Under the pieces are notes generated by a model. It did not search any database and had not been told where the DNA came from. It saw only the letters and a program-made list of their open reading frames with translations. DNA of 64,000 bases from Ancylobacter lacus (GTDB lineage Bacteria > Pseudomonadota > Alphaproteobacteria > Rhizobiales > Xanthobacteraceae), in assembly GCF_018390635.1 (NCBI RefSeq), contig NZ_JAHBGE010000013.1:62001-126000 (forward strand), read 5' to 3'. Both the position numbers and the translations under genes were made by a program. Below, piece by piece: positions 52,815 to 61,981 of the stretch. Positions within the stretch are counted from its first letter, which is position 1. Each line of letters starts with the position of its first letter.

Positions 52815-54548
52815 TCAGCGCGGCAGCAGGTTCTGTTTTACGAGGTCGATCACCTCGTCGCCACGCCCGCTCATCACGGCGCGGATCAGCCAGAGGCCGA
52901 AACCCTTGGCCTGCTCCACCCCGATGGTCGGGGGCATCGAAAGCTCCTGCGTCGCGGTGACGACATCCAGTACCGCCGGCCCATCATGGGCCAATACCTG
53001 CGCCATCGCGGCCGGCAGGTCGCCGGGGTCCTCGACCCGCACGCCATGGATGCCCATGGCCCGCGCCATCGCGGCGAAATCGGGGTTCTGCAGGTCCGTG
53101 CCGAGGCCGACGAAGCCGGCGGCCTTCATTTCCATTGCCACGAAGCCGAGCACCCCATTGTTGAAGATCACCACCTTCACCGGCAGCTTTTCCTGGGTGA
53201 GGGTGATGAGGTCGCCCATCAGCATGGTGAAGCCGCCGTCGCCGGAGAGCGAGACGACCTGTCGTCCCGGCTGCGCGGCCTGGATGCCGATGGCCTGGGG
53301 CAGGGCGTTGGCCATGGAGCCGTGCACCAGCGAGCCGACCATACGGCGCTTTCCGTTCATCGCCAGATAGCGCGCGGCCCAGATCGTGGGTGTACCGACA
53401 TCGAAGGTGAAGGCGGCATCCTCGGCGGCAAGATCGCTGACGAGCCGGGCGAGGTATTGCGGGTGGATCGGCTTGCGGCCCGGCGTGCCGACCGCGAGTT
53501 CCTCCAGCCCCTTGCGCACGCTTTTGTAGCGTTCGACGCTGGCGTCGAGATGACGGCGGTCGGTCTTCGCCTCGAGCGCCGGAAGCAGCGCCAGGAGGGT
53601 GGCGCGGACGTCGCCGACCACGCCAAGATCGAGCTTGCAGCGCCGGCCAAGCTGGGCGGGGCGGATGTCGACCTGGGCGATCGTGACGTCGGTCGGCAGG
53701 AACTGCTTGTAGGGAAAGTCGGTGCCCAGCATCAGCAGCACGTCGCAGTCATGCATCGCCTCATAGCCCGAGGCAAAGCCGATGAAGCCGGTCATGCCGA
53801 CATCGTAGGGGTTGTCGTATTCCACATGCTCCTTGCCGCCGAGGGCATGGACGATGGGGCTTTTCAGCGCTTCGGCGAGCGCCATCAGCTCGGTATGAGC
53901 GCCGGCGCAACCCCGTCCGCAGAACAGTGTCACCCGCTCGGCGCCGTTCAGCAGTTCGGCGAGCGCCTCGACCTGGGAAGGATGCGGCGTCACCACCGGC
54001 GCCGGCGGCAGCAGGCCGGCGAGGGGCGCGACCTCGCGGCCCGGGGCGGCGCGCAGGGCCACATCGCCCGGCACCACCACGACCGCCACGCCCCGCTCCC
54101 CCACCGCGGCGCGGATGGCGTTTTCCAGCACATACGGCATCTGCGAGGGATCGGAGACCAGTTCGCAGTAGACGCTGCATTCCTGAAACAGGTTTTGCGG
54201 GTGGGTTTCCTGGAAATAGCCGCCGCCGATCTCGGAGGAGGGAATCTGTGCCGCGATCGCCAGCACCGGCGTTCGGCTGCGCTGGGCGTCGAACAGGCCG
54301 TTGACGAGATGCAGGTTGCCCGGGCCGCAGGACCCGGCACACACGGCGAGCTTCCCGGTGATCTGCGACTCCCCGGCGGCCGCGAAGGCCGCAGCCTCTT
54401 CATGCCGGACATGCACCCATTTGATGGCGTCCGTGCCGCGCAGCGCCTCGGTCATGCCGTTGAGGCTGTCGCCGACCACACCGTAGATCCGCTCCACGCC
54501 GGCGCGTTCGAGCGTGTCGATCATGAGTTCCGCGATGTTGCGCGACAT
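52815..54548 (-). CDS. poxB: Pyruvate dehydrogenase (quinone), thiamine-dependent
   Basis: Converts pyruvate to acetate and CO2, passing electrons to membrane quinone. 577 residues in three domains: pyrimidine-binding (VHVRHEEAAAFAAAGESQIT, with the catalytic Glu), an FAD-binding middle domain and the TPP pyrophosphate domain (LSGDGGFTMLMGDLITL to NNGVLGFVAMEMK). The C-terminal tail FGLWLIRAVMSGRGDEVIDL resembles the lipid-activated helix of E. coli PoxB. GGAGCC precedes the ATG. It supplies quinol that bd-type oxidases could use. Confidence 0.9.
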   Translation of the reverse strand: MSRNIAELMIDTLERAGVERIYGVVGDSLNGMTEALRGTDAIKWVHVRHEEAAAFAAAGESQITGKLAVCAGSCGPGNLHLVNGLFDAQRSRTPVLAIAAQIPSSEIGGGYFQETHPQNLFQECSVYCELVSDPSQMPYVLENAIRAAVGERGVAVVVVPGDVALRAAPGREVAPLAGLLPPAPVVTPHPSQVEALAELLNGAERVTLFCGRGCAGAHTELMALAEALKSPIVHALGGKEHVEYDNPYDVGMTGFIGFASGYEAMHDCDVLLMLGTDFPYKQFLPTDVTIAQVDIRPAQLGRRCKLDLGVVGDVRATLLALLPALEAKTDRRHLDASVERYKSVRKGLEELAVGTPGRKPIHPQYLARLVSDLAAEDAAFTFDVGTPTIWAARYLAMNGKRRMVGSLVHGSMANALPQAIGIQAAQPGRQVVSLSGDGGFTMLMGDLITLTQEKLPVKVVIFNNGVLGFVAMEMKAAGFVGLGTDLQNPDFAAMARAMGIHGVRVEDPGDLPAAMAQVLAHDGPAVLDVVTATQELSMPPTIGVEQAKGFGLWLIRAVMSGRGDEVIDLVKQNLLPR

Positions 54549-55007
54549 GCGTCTGGCTCCGCTGGTTTACCAATGCCGCCGGGGCGAGGAGGTTCAGCCC
54601 GGCGAGAAATGCCTCGGCTTCGTGTTGGGCCAGAGGTTAGCGGAAGGCTGTCGGTCGACCAGATCGGCCATCGTATGCCGAACCCATACGTTGGTGTCGT
54701 GGCCATCGCCCCTTCCGCCAAGCCAAAGCGGCCCGACGATCACCGGCCCCGTGCGCTGCGCCGCCAAAGCCGGCGCTTTCCTCGACCGTCGCTTTTGCTG
54801 GTCCCCCTCCATGGACCGAGGGGGCGTGTTGTTGTCGCAGATGGGTCCTGTTCCAAACCACGAGGCGGCGGCGATGACGAAGCCTTTTCTCCGCAGGGGC
54901 GGGTATTTACATCTCGCTTCGAGCGGCTGCCGCACCGAACGCCTCGGCGTGCCATCCGCGCGGGCTCGTCGGTTGAGGTGGGCAGGCGTTGAGCGAGGAT
55001 AGCTGGC
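54549..55007. other. Gap upstream of poxB, no gene seen
   Basis: 459 bp. Frames open on both strands here are low in recognisable similarity and rich in Arg, Ser and Pro, as expected of noncoding GC-rich DNA. It probably carries the poxB promoter. Confidence 0.4.
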
Positions 55008-55173
55008 ATGAGCCGTATTCTCGTCATCGGCGCCACCGGCCTGATCGGTTCACATGTTGCGTCGGCTCTCTCGACGACCTCGCCGGCCGGCTTGCCTGGT
55101 GTCCGCCCATCCGCTCGACCGCTCGGCGCGAGATCGCCCGCGGTGCGGTCGGCGATCCCACCCCCTGGCAGTG
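55008..55173 (+). pseudogene. Degenerate NAD(P)-binding (NmrA-like) gene fragment
   Basis: It begins MSRILVIGATGLIGSHVASA, a textbook Rossmann start of an NmrA/atypical-SDR protein. It then loses coherence in frame. A neighbouring frame contains REIARGAVGDPTPW, which could be the continuation after a frameshift. It ends within about 55 codons, where 200-280 are expected. I treat it as a decayed gene. Confidence 0.55.
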
Positions 55174-55414
55174 AATTCCCGAACGATGGCGGGGAAGGCG
55201 GTCCCGTCCGTTCCCCCGGTCTCCGACCGCACGATGTGTTGCTTGGGAAGGAGCGCTTCGCAGGCGCATGCATCGCCGGTGTTGTTCGACAATGTACGAT
55301 ATGACATTGCGTTCCGCCACGAAGATCATGCTCGGCGACCAATGGAGGTATATTGTGATCGTCAGCGCATGGGGCAAATGAGAAGGAATTAATTCTGTAG
55401 ATCCCTCCATTTCA

Positions 55415-55930
55415 TCATTTCGTGGTCAGCCTCCCCGGCGACGGGCCTGTCGCGCGCCGGCCCTGCCCGCGCAAATGAACGATCTGGGCGGTGAGCCCGA
55501 CGACGAGCATGACGAGAAGGCCGGCCAGGGCGCCCAGGAGCAGCGGTGACTTTGGATCGGTGACCAGGGGATGGCCGTCCGGGACGCGGCGGAGCGTTTC
55601 GCTGACGCTCGGCACCATCAAAAGAAACGCCGTCAGGGTGAGGAGAACCGTCTCGGCATAGATGCCGGCGCGACCCAGTTGCGGGATATGGCCGATGCCA
55701 TACCCGGCGAGCAGCAGCAGGATCGTCACCGCGCCGATGCCGTAGCTTATTGGCTCGTGGGCAACCAGAAACACCGTTGTCGCGCCGATCAGCATCGACA
55801 CGAAGTAGAGGGCGCCGGGCACGGATCGCGGCACGATCCGGCCGTGGCGGGCGAACATGTAGATGGCGAGCGGAATGGCAGGCAGGCTGCCGAGCGTATG
55901 CACCCAGCCGAGGGGCGAAATTCCAAACAT
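55415..55930 (-). CDS. Small polytopic membrane protein, unknown function
   Basis: A 171-residue protein with four predicted TM helices: LGSLPAIPLAIYMFARHG, GALYFVSMLIGATTVFLV, IGAVTILLLLAGYGIGHI with AETVLLTLTAFLLMVPSV, and LLLGALAGLLVMLVVGLTAQ. The layout recalls DUF2306-type proteins, but I do not recognise it firmly. ATG 55930 has CGGGA upstream. The 8-mer GTACGATA lies 23 bp before the start. Its function is unknown. Confidence 0.65.
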   Translation of the reverse strand: MFGISPLGWVHTLGSLPAIPLAIYMFARHGRIVPRSVPGALYFVSMLIGATTVFLVAHEPISYGIGAVTILLLLAGYGIGHIPQLGRAGIYAETVLLTLTAFLLMVPSVSETLRRVPDGHPLVTDPKSPLLLGALAGLLVMLVVGLTAQIVHLRGQGRRATGPSPGRLTTK

Positions 55931-55952
55931 GATGGTCCCGTTGTCTGAACTG

Positions 55953-55960
55953 GTACGATA
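55953..55960. promoter_or_regulatory. GTACGATA motif, copy upstream of small membrane protein
   Basis: An 8-mer also present at 55294-55301 and, inverted, at 58568-58575, each time in intergenic DNA. At 55291-55308 it sits inside AATGT-N8-ACATT. It may be an operator for a local regulator. Confidence 0.35.
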
Positions 55961-56025
55961 GAGGGGCCGCTCGACGAGCGTGGGGTGATGTGCAGTCTGC
56001 CGGTTCCCGGCGCGGCGGAGCCGCG

Positions 56026-57564
56026 TCATTGGCGACAGGCGCCCCTGCGCGGGGCCGTGGAGGGGGCTCTCAATCCTTTCCCTTTGCCCGCGGCGTGCGA
56101 TGGAGGACCCTGGCGGGCGAGGGTGATGCTCAGAGCCACGCCGCCCGTGAGACAGAAGGCGATGCAAAGGACGGCGACGAGGAGCGCCTGCGTGATGGCG
56201 GCCGGATCGGTTCGCGCGCCCAGCACCCCGTAGAAGATCCCGCCGATCACGGCGACGCTGAGCGCGGTGCTGACCTGGAGGGTCGAGCTGGCGATGCCGG
56301 CGATCATGCCGGAATAGGCCGGCGCAACCCGGCCCGTCACCATGCGCATCAGGGTCGGCAGCGCGACCCCTTGGCCAAAGCCGATGACGAACAGCAGGGC
56401 GGCAAGCGGCAAGGGTGCTGGCTGCGCACCGGTCAGCGTCGCCGCGATGAGCCCGGCGAGACCGAGGAATCCGACAACCTCCAACCCCATGCCGATCGGA
56501 TTGACATAGGCGCCGCAGGACCGGCGAAGCAAGGGCGTCGACAACGGCCCGAGCAGGAACCCGGCGCCAAATGGCAGGAAGACGAGGCCCGCCTGCAGCG
56601 CCGTCGCGTGCAGCGCGTCCTGCAGATACACAGAGAGCAGCTGGAAAAAGCTGCCGATCGAATAGAACAGCAGCGCGATCAGCAGCGCGCGGCCCAGTCC
56701 CGGCACCTGCAAGGTGGCGGGGTCGAGCAGGGGGGCGCCGCCCGCTCGCGCCAGCCGGGTCTCATGACGCCAGAAAAGCCATGCCAGCAGCGGCATCCCG
56801 GCGAGCGACAGCCACGACCAGAGCGGCCACCCGGCTTCGCGCCCCTCGATCAGCGGCACGAGCAGCGCAACGAGCGCCAGCGTCGACAGCGCCATGCCGC
56901 CGAGATCCAGCCGGCGTGCGTCGCGGGCGCGCGTCTCCTTCAGCAGGGGAATGCCGAACAGCAGGACGAGCATCGCCACCGGCAGGTTGATGAGGAAGAT
57001 CGCCCGCCAGCCCAGCCCCATAAGATTCAGCGCGATCAGCGCGCCGCCGAGTGCCTGCCCGACCACGGCGGCCAGGCCGAAGATCGCACCATAGATGCTG
57101 AGCGCGACCGGCTTCTCCCGCTCCGGGAAGATCGCCTGCACCGAAGCGAGCGCCTGCGGCGCCATCACCGCGGCCGTTACCCCCTGCAAGGCGCGCCCGG
57201 CGACCAGCACGGCGGGAGACGACGCGAAGCCGCACAGCGTCGAGGCGGCGGCAAAGCCAATCAGGCCGAGAAAGAACATGCGGCCGCGGCCGAACAGATC
57301 GCCGAGCCGCCCGCCCGTCGTCAGCGTCGCGGCATAGAGCGCGGTATAGGACGAAATGACGAGCTGCTCGGCGGCATGGGAGGCGCCCAATTCGCCCCGG
57401 ATCGACGGGAGCGCCACATTGACGATGAAGAAGTCGAGCGGCGGCAGGAACGCGCCGACCAGCAGGATCGCGAACATCGTCCAGCGTCGCGGTTCGGGCC
57501 GGGCCTCCCCGTCCCGGAGGGTGGCGGCCGAAAGGGCCGCGGCGTCACATGTTGTCGCGCTCAT
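56026..57564 (-). CDS. MFS drug-efflux transporter, DHA2 (14-TM) type
   Basis: A 512-residue major-facilitator pump of the EmrB/QacA class, with 14 TM helices expected. Motif A is GGRLGDLFGRGRMFFLGL and the antiporter motif C region is AIFGLAAVVGQALGGAL. It starts with 28 cytosolic residues. It lies 95 bp upstream of the small membrane protein on the same strand and 47 bp downstream of the SDR, so the three may be cotranscribed. The likely role is proton-coupled export of an amphipathic toxin. Confidence 0.88.
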   Translation of the reverse strand: MSATTCDAAALSAATLRDGEARPEPRRWTMFAILLVGAFLPPLDFFIVNVALPSIRGELGASHAAEQLVISSYTALYAATLTTGGRLGDLFGRGRMFFLGLIGFAAASTLCGFASSPAVLVAGRALQGVTAAVMAPQALASVQAIFPEREKPVALSIYGAIFGLAAVVGQALGGALIALNLMGLGWRAIFLINLPVAMLVLLFGIPLLKETRARDARRLDLGGMALSTLALVALLVPLIEGREAGWPLWSWLSLAGMPLLAWLFWRHETRLARAGGAPLLDPATLQVPGLGRALLIALLFYSIGSFFQLLSVYLQDALHATALQAGLVFLPFGAGFLLGPLSTPLLRRSCGAYVNPIGMGLEVVGFLGLAGLIAATLTGAQPAPLPLAALLFVIGFGQGVALPTLMRMVTGRVAPAYSGMIAGIASSTLQVSTALSVAVIGGIFYGVLGARTDPAAITQALLVAVLCIAFCLTGGVALSITLARQGPPSHAAGKGKGLRAPSTAPRRGACRQ

Positions 57565-57611
57565 GGGTGTACGTCCGTTCTGGAATCCGGCGTTCGCTGC
57601 CGCCGATCAGG

Positions 57612-58445
57612 TCAGGCGGCGTCGAAATCGGTTGCGATGGAGATGTCGCGCCACGCGGCGATGTCGGCGCGGAAGGCGTCCAGCTTCTGCTCCGCTATCG
57701 CGTGGGCGCGCGGTCCTATCGGGAGGTGCAGCGGCGGCTGCTCGGCATCGATGGCCTGCAGCATTACGGCGACGGCCTTGGCCGGGTCGCCGGCCTGCCG
57801 GCCGTTATCGGTCTCGCGGTAATGCCGTCTCGCCGGCACCGTCTCGCCATAGGCGGCGATCTCCCGCGCCGCGGTGACCATCGAGCGGCCGAGAAACGCG
57901 GTGCGGAAGGGGCCGGGCTCGACAATGATCACGTTGAGGCCGAGCGGGCGAAGTTCCTGTGCGAGCGCCTCGGACAGACCTTCGACCGCAAACTTGCTCG
58001 CATTGTAGAAGCCGAAGCCGGCGGAGCCGGCGATCCCGGCACCGGAGGAGAGATTGACGATGCGGGCTCCGGCGCGTTTGCGCAGCGCCGGCAGCGCGGC
58101 GCGCGTGGTCTCGATCAGGCCGAAGACGTTCACCTCGAACATCGGCCGATATTCGTCGGGCTCGGCCTCTTCGATCGCGCCGATAAAGCCGAAGCCGGCA
58201 TTGTTGACGAGGACGTCGAGGCCACCGAACGCGCTTTCCGCCAGAGCCACGGCCTTTGCGGCGTCACCGGCGCGGGTGACGTCCAGCGAAACGCTGCGGA
58301 CCGTTTCGGGATAGCGCTCGCACAGCGCGGTCAGGCTATCGGTCGAACGGGCGGTGGCGACGAGGCGGTCGCCTCGCGCCGCCACGGCCTCGGCTAGCTG
58401 CCGGCCCAGGCCCGACGAGCATCCTGTGATCAGCCAGGTTTTCAT
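57612..58445 (-). CDS. Short-chain dehydrogenase/reductase
   Basis: A 277-residue SDR: LITGCSSGLGRQLAEAVAAR cofactor motif, NNAGFGFIG, IVNLSSGAGIAG with catalytic Ser, and YNASKFAVEGLSEAL with Tyr and Lys, then VEPGPFRTAF. ATG 58445 is favoured over the adjacent ATG 58448 because GGAGG is then 5 bp away. Its divergent neighbour is a LysR regulator, which is likely to control it. The substrate is unknown. Confidence 0.88.
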   Translation of the reverse strand: MKTWLITGCSSGLGRQLAEAVAARGDRLVATARSTDSLTALCERYPETVRSVSLDVTRAGDAAKAVALAESAFGGLDVLVNNAGFGFIGAIEEAEPDEYRPMFEVNVFGLIETTRAALPALRKRAGARIVNLSSGAGIAGSAGFGFYNASKFAVEGLSEALAQELRPLGLNVIIVEPGPFRTAFLGRSMVTAAREIAAYGETVPARRHYRETDNGRQAGDPAKAVAVMLQAIDAEQPPLHLPIGPRAHAIAEQKLDAFRADIAAWRDISIATDFDAA

Positions 58446-58567
58446 CATGTCCTCCTTCAGCGTTGGGGGCGGGTGTCGCAGAGCCGACGCCCTTGGCGGC
58501 CGGCGCGCGGCGATGCCCAACGGGATGAGGCGAATGTAGGCGATTGGATTTGTTCGATAACTGACAG

Positions 58568-58575
58568 TATCGTAC
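58568..58575. promoter_or_regulatory. TATCGTAC (inverted GTACGATA) in the SDR-LysR divergent promoter
   Basis: Located 37 bp before the LysR start and directly after GATA-N8-TATC (58556-58571). This dyad is a plausible LysR-type binding site (T-N11-A class), shared by both directions. Confidence 0.4.
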
Positions 58576-58604
58576 GCTATCCGTTCATTTTTGTGGGTGC
58601 GGCG

Positions 58605-59471
58605 ATGGAGTGGAGCGACGTCAGGATCTTTCTGGCCATAGCCCGCGCCGGCACGCTGGGCGCTGCCGCCCGCGCGCTTCATCTCAGCCATCCCACGGTT
58701 GGACGCCGCCTTCGGGCTCTCGAACAGGCCACCGGCCATACGCTGTTCCAGAGAACCGCCGACGGTTTCGTTCCCACCGAAGAGGGAAACGCCGTCATCG
58801 CCCTGGCCGAGCAGATGGAGGAGGGGGCCCTGGCCATCGAGCGGCGGCTGGCCGGGCAGGAGCGGGCCCTTCAGGGCACCCTGCGCATATCGTCGGCGGA
58901 CTGGTTCGGCGCCTACGTCCTGCCGCCGATCATCGACGCGTATGCGAAGGTCTATCCACACGTCGATCTGGAAATTCTCACCGGCACCCGCCTGTTCAGC
59001 CTCGCGCAGCGGGAGGCCGACATCGCTTTCCGGATCGTTCCGTTCGACAACCCCGATGTCGTGCAGCGGCGACTGGTCCGTCTGCCCTATGGCGTCTACG
59101 TCGCGGCAGGCTCACCCGAGCCGGTCTATGGTGACGGAGCCGGCTTCCGGCTCATCACCCACGACACCTCGACCGGCCAGTTCCCGGACATCGACTGGCT
59201 CACCGAAAGCTTTCCGAACGCGAAACCGCTCATCCGGTCGAACAACCGGAACGTGCAGGGGCGGATGTGCCGCGAGGGTATCGGCATCGCCGTCCTGCCA
59301 CAGGTGGTCGGAGGTCAGATAGCGGGTCTCCGCAGGCTCGATCTGCCGGCAGAGCCACCCTCGCGGGATATCTGGATGGGCTATCACCGGGACATCCGCG
59401 GCCTTCAGCGGCTGCGGGCCTTCATCGCCGTCGTGGCCGATCATCTGACGAAGACACCGCTCCAGCCGTGA
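58605..59471 (+). CDS. LysR-family transcriptional regulator
   Basis: A 288-residue LysR-type protein. The HTH is in MEWSDVRIFLAIARAGTLGA, then LSHPTVGRRLRALEQATG. The effector domain runs from about residue 90 (GTLRISSADWFGAYVLPPII) to the end. ATG 58605 is the natural start, though its ribosome site (GGGTG) is weak. It is divergent from the SDR gene with 159 bp between starts, and probably regulates it and the MFS pump. Confidence 0.9.
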   Translation: MEWSDVRIFLAIARAGTLGAAARALHLSHPTVGRRLRALEQATGHTLFQRTADGFVPTEEGNAVIALAEQMEEGALAIERRLAGQERALQGTLRISSADWFGAYVLPPIIDAYAKVYPHVDLEILTGTRLFSLAQREADIAFRIVPFDNPDVVQRRLVRLPYGVYVAAGSPEPVYGDGAGFRLITHDTSTGQFPDIDWLTESFPNAKPLIRSNNRNVQGRMCREGIGIAVLPQVVGGQIAGLRRLDLPAEPPSRDIWMGYHRDIRGLQRLRAFIAVVADHLTKTPLQP

Positions 59472-59572
59472 ACGCGGCGACGGGATGCGACGTCACCCGC
59501 TTTCATGGAGACCGCACGGGCCATCGCGTGCAGGTCGCTGCGAGATGGGCACAGGGACCGCTCCCGCCGCCC

Positions 59573-61096
59573 TCAGCCGGGTGGGGTGGTCGGGATATCG
59601 CCCCGCTCCATCCCGACAAGAATGTCGCGAAGGATATCGAGGCCTTCGTCCATCTGATCCTCGCCGAAGGCGCTGAATCCCAGCGTGACGAGATGATTGA
59701 CCTGCACTTCGCGTGCGAGAGCGGCGATGGGCAGTATCTCCAGCCCACGGCGCGCAGCCTCTGCCGCCAGCGCTTGCCCGCTCAGCCCCGCCGAGAGGCT
59801 GGCGATGATCTCCATGCCGGTATTGGTGGGCGTTGCCGTCATCCACCGGGAGAGGCGTTGTTCGATCGCCTCCAGCAGATAGGTCTGCCGCCGCGCGTAG
59901 AGCCGCCGCATGCGCCGCACATGGGTCGCAAGATGGCCGTCCTTCATGAATCGGGCCACCAGCGCCTGTTCAAGCATCGGCGAATAGCGCCCGACAATGG
60001 CGCGTGCCGAGACGAACGCCTCGACCAGAGCGTCCGGCAGCACGGCGAAACCGAGCCGGAGGCCGGGGAACAGCATCTTGCTGAAGGTGCCGAAATAGAG
60101 CACACGCCCCTCGCGATCCAGCGCGTGCAGCGCCGGCATCGGCCGGCCGGCATAGCGGAACTCGGTGTCGTAATCATCCTCCAGCACCCAGGCCCCGGCG
60201 GCGCCGGCCCATTGCAGCAGGGCATGGCGCCGCTCGAGGCTCAGCTCCATGCCGAGCGGGAACTGCTTGGACGGCGAGACGTAGACGAGCCGGGCATCGG
60301 GCGCGAGAGCGATGCCCCGCTCCACCTCGATCCCTTCCTCGTCGACCGGCACGGCAACGGGAAGCGCGCCCGCCGCAGTCGCGGAGGCATAGATGCCGTC
60401 ATAGCCCGGATCCTCGCACCAGACCTGCTCGCCCGGGGTGAGCAGGATGCGGCAGGCGAGATCCACGGCATGCTGCGCCCCCGCGAAGATGACGATGTTG
60501 TGCGGGGTGCAGGTGAGGCCGCGGCTGAGCGCGACATGCTCCGCAATGGCGACGCGCAGCGGCTCGTAACCCTGCGGATCGCCCTCGCCGAGCAGTTCCC
60601 CTGCGGCGTCGGGGTCCAGCTCGCGATAGAGCGTGGCCGCGAGGCTGGCCCATTGCCGCACCGGGAACATGTCGACCGCCGGGAAATTGGCGCGGAACGG
60701 CACCGGCCGGCGCATGTGACGCAAGGTGGACGGCGCATGGGTGATCGCGGAATCGGGTGCCATGGACCGGCTGAGATGACCGGCCGCCTCAATGGCAGGA
60801 TTTATCCGGGCAGACGCCTTTGCCGGACGCTGCTCGGGCAGCTCCCGTGAGACATAGGTGCCCGAGCCGGTGATGGGCTCGAGATAGCCTTCGGAAATCA
60901 GGTGGTCGAAGGCGAGCAGCACCGTGTTGCGCGACACGCCCAGCAGTTCCGCGAAGTCCCGCGTCGAGGGAAGCTTCTCGCCGGGCCGCAGGGCTCCGGC
61001 GGTGATCTCCTCCACCAGCCGGTGATAGAGCTGCCGGTGCAGCGGCGCATCGGCAACCCTGTCAACGTGGAGAGCGAGCGAATCCAGCAGCCTCAC
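59573..61096 (-). CDS. MocR/PdxR-type GntR regulator with aminotransferase-like domain
   Basis: A 507-residue fusion regulator. The N-terminal GntR HTH (APLHRQLYHRLVEEITAGAL, then LPSTRDFAELLGVSRNTVLL) is joined by a linker to a fold-type I aminotransferase-like domain. PLP is probably held by the Lys of FGTFSKMLFPGLRLGF, with VLEDDYDTEFRY before it. The GTG at 61096 is chosen because GGAGG lies 5-6 bp upstream; 16 earlier codons are open. It stands 62 bp downstream of the ABC permease on the same strand and may sense an amino compound imported by that system. Confidence 0.88.
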   Translation of the reverse strand: MRLLDSLALHVDRVADAPLHRQLYHRLVEEITAGALRPGEKLPSTRDFAELLGVSRNTVLLAFDHLISEGYLEPITGSGTYVSRELPEQRPAKASARINPAIEAAGHLSRSMAPDSAITHAPSTLRHMRRPVPFRANFPAVDMFPVRQWASLAATLYRELDPDAAGELLGEGDPQGYEPLRVAIAEHVALSRGLTCTPHNIVIFAGAQHAVDLACRILLTPGEQVWCEDPGYDGIYASATAAGALPVAVPVDEEGIEVERGIALAPDARLVYVSPSKQFPLGMELSLERRHALLQWAGAAGAWVLEDDYDTEFRYAGRPMPALHALDREGRVLYFGTFSKMLFPGLRLGFAVLPDALVEAFVSARAIVGRYSPMLEQALVARFMKDGHLATHVRRMRRLYARRQTYLLEAIEQRLSRWMTATPTNTGMEIIASLSAGLSGQALAAEAARRGLEILPIAALAREVQVNHLVTLGFSAFGEDQMDEGLDILRDILVGMERGDIPTTPPG

Positions 61097-61158
61097 GATG
61101 CCTCCGCGATCTGAGCGATCGGGAGAACGCAAGTCCCGTACCACCGGCCGAGTGCGCG

Positions 61159-61980
61159 CTACACCGCGCTGCGTTCACGCTCCGGCCGGTGACCGAAGGT
61201 GACGAGACCGGTCCGCATCAGCACGAACATGAGGCTGAGGAGCAGGAGGACGACCAGATTCACGCAGGTCGCCAGCGCATAGAGTTCCGGCTTGACCCCG
61301 TAGCGCAGCGCACCCCAGGCGGCCGACGGCAGGGTAGGCGTGGCGCCGAGCAGGTAGAACGAAATCTCCAGATTGTTGAACGCCATGATGAAGGCCACGA
61401 TGAAGGCGCCGAGCAGCCCGGGCCAGATCAGGGGCAGTGTCACTTCGAAGAAGGTGCGGGCCGGGCTCGCCCCGAACACCATGGCCGCGTCGTCGAGCCT
61501 CCAGTCATAGCGATAAAGCTGCGTCGCGATGATCAGCAGCGCATAGCTGAAGCAGTGGACCACATTGGCAAGGACGGCCGAGACCATATTGCCGCGAAGG
61601 CCCAGAAACAGGCCGTTGAAGATGAGCGAGGAGATGCCGAGCAGCACCTCCGCCACGAAGAGCGGCGCGATGAACAGCGCGAGGTAGAGCGGCGCGCGCC
61701 GGCCGGCGTGGCGCATCAGCCCTATCGTCGCCAGCCCCGCCAGCGCTGTCGCCAGCAGCGCCGAGCAGATGCCGATGACAAGGCTGTTGGCCAGCGCGGT
61801 CTGGTAGAGCGAGTTGGAGAACAGCCGCGCCATGGTGTCGAGCGACCACTTCGGCGGATAAGGAAAGTTCGAGTTCCGCGCGAAGCTCGCCAGTCCGATA
61901 TGGACGACCGGCAGATAGAGGAACAGGTAGGATACGGCGACCGTCCCCAGCAGGGCGGCCTTTCCCGGCTTCAGGCGCAT
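61159..61980 (-). CDS. ABC transporter permease (PotC-like)
   Basis: A 273-residue inner-membrane permease with about six TM helices. The EAA loop, which contacts the ATPase, reads DAAMVFGASPARTFFEVTLP. The sequence opens with a TM helix (LLGTVAVSYLFLYLPVVHIG). ATG 61980 has GGAGGGG upstream and follows the other permease's stop by one base. It belongs to the spermidine/putrescine-type family. Confidence 0.9.
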   Translation of the reverse strand: MRLKPGKAALLGTVAVSYLFLYLPVVHIGLASFARNSNFPYPPKWSLDTMARLFSNSLYQTALANSLVIGICSALLATALAGLATIGLMRHAGRRAPLYLALFIAPLFVAEVLLGISSLIFNGLFLGLRGNMVSAVLANVVHCFSYALLIIATQLYRYDWRLDDAAMVFGASPARTFFEVTLPLIWPGLLGAFIVAFIMAFNNLEISFYLLGATPTLPSAAWGALRYGVKPELYALATCVNLVVLLLLSLMFVLMRTGLVTFGHRPERERSAV

Positions 61981-61981
61981 C

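Noticed and set aside
59472-59572. A terminator between the convergent LysR and MocR genes
   Set aside because: No inverted repeat longer than a few base pairs was found in this 101-bp gap.
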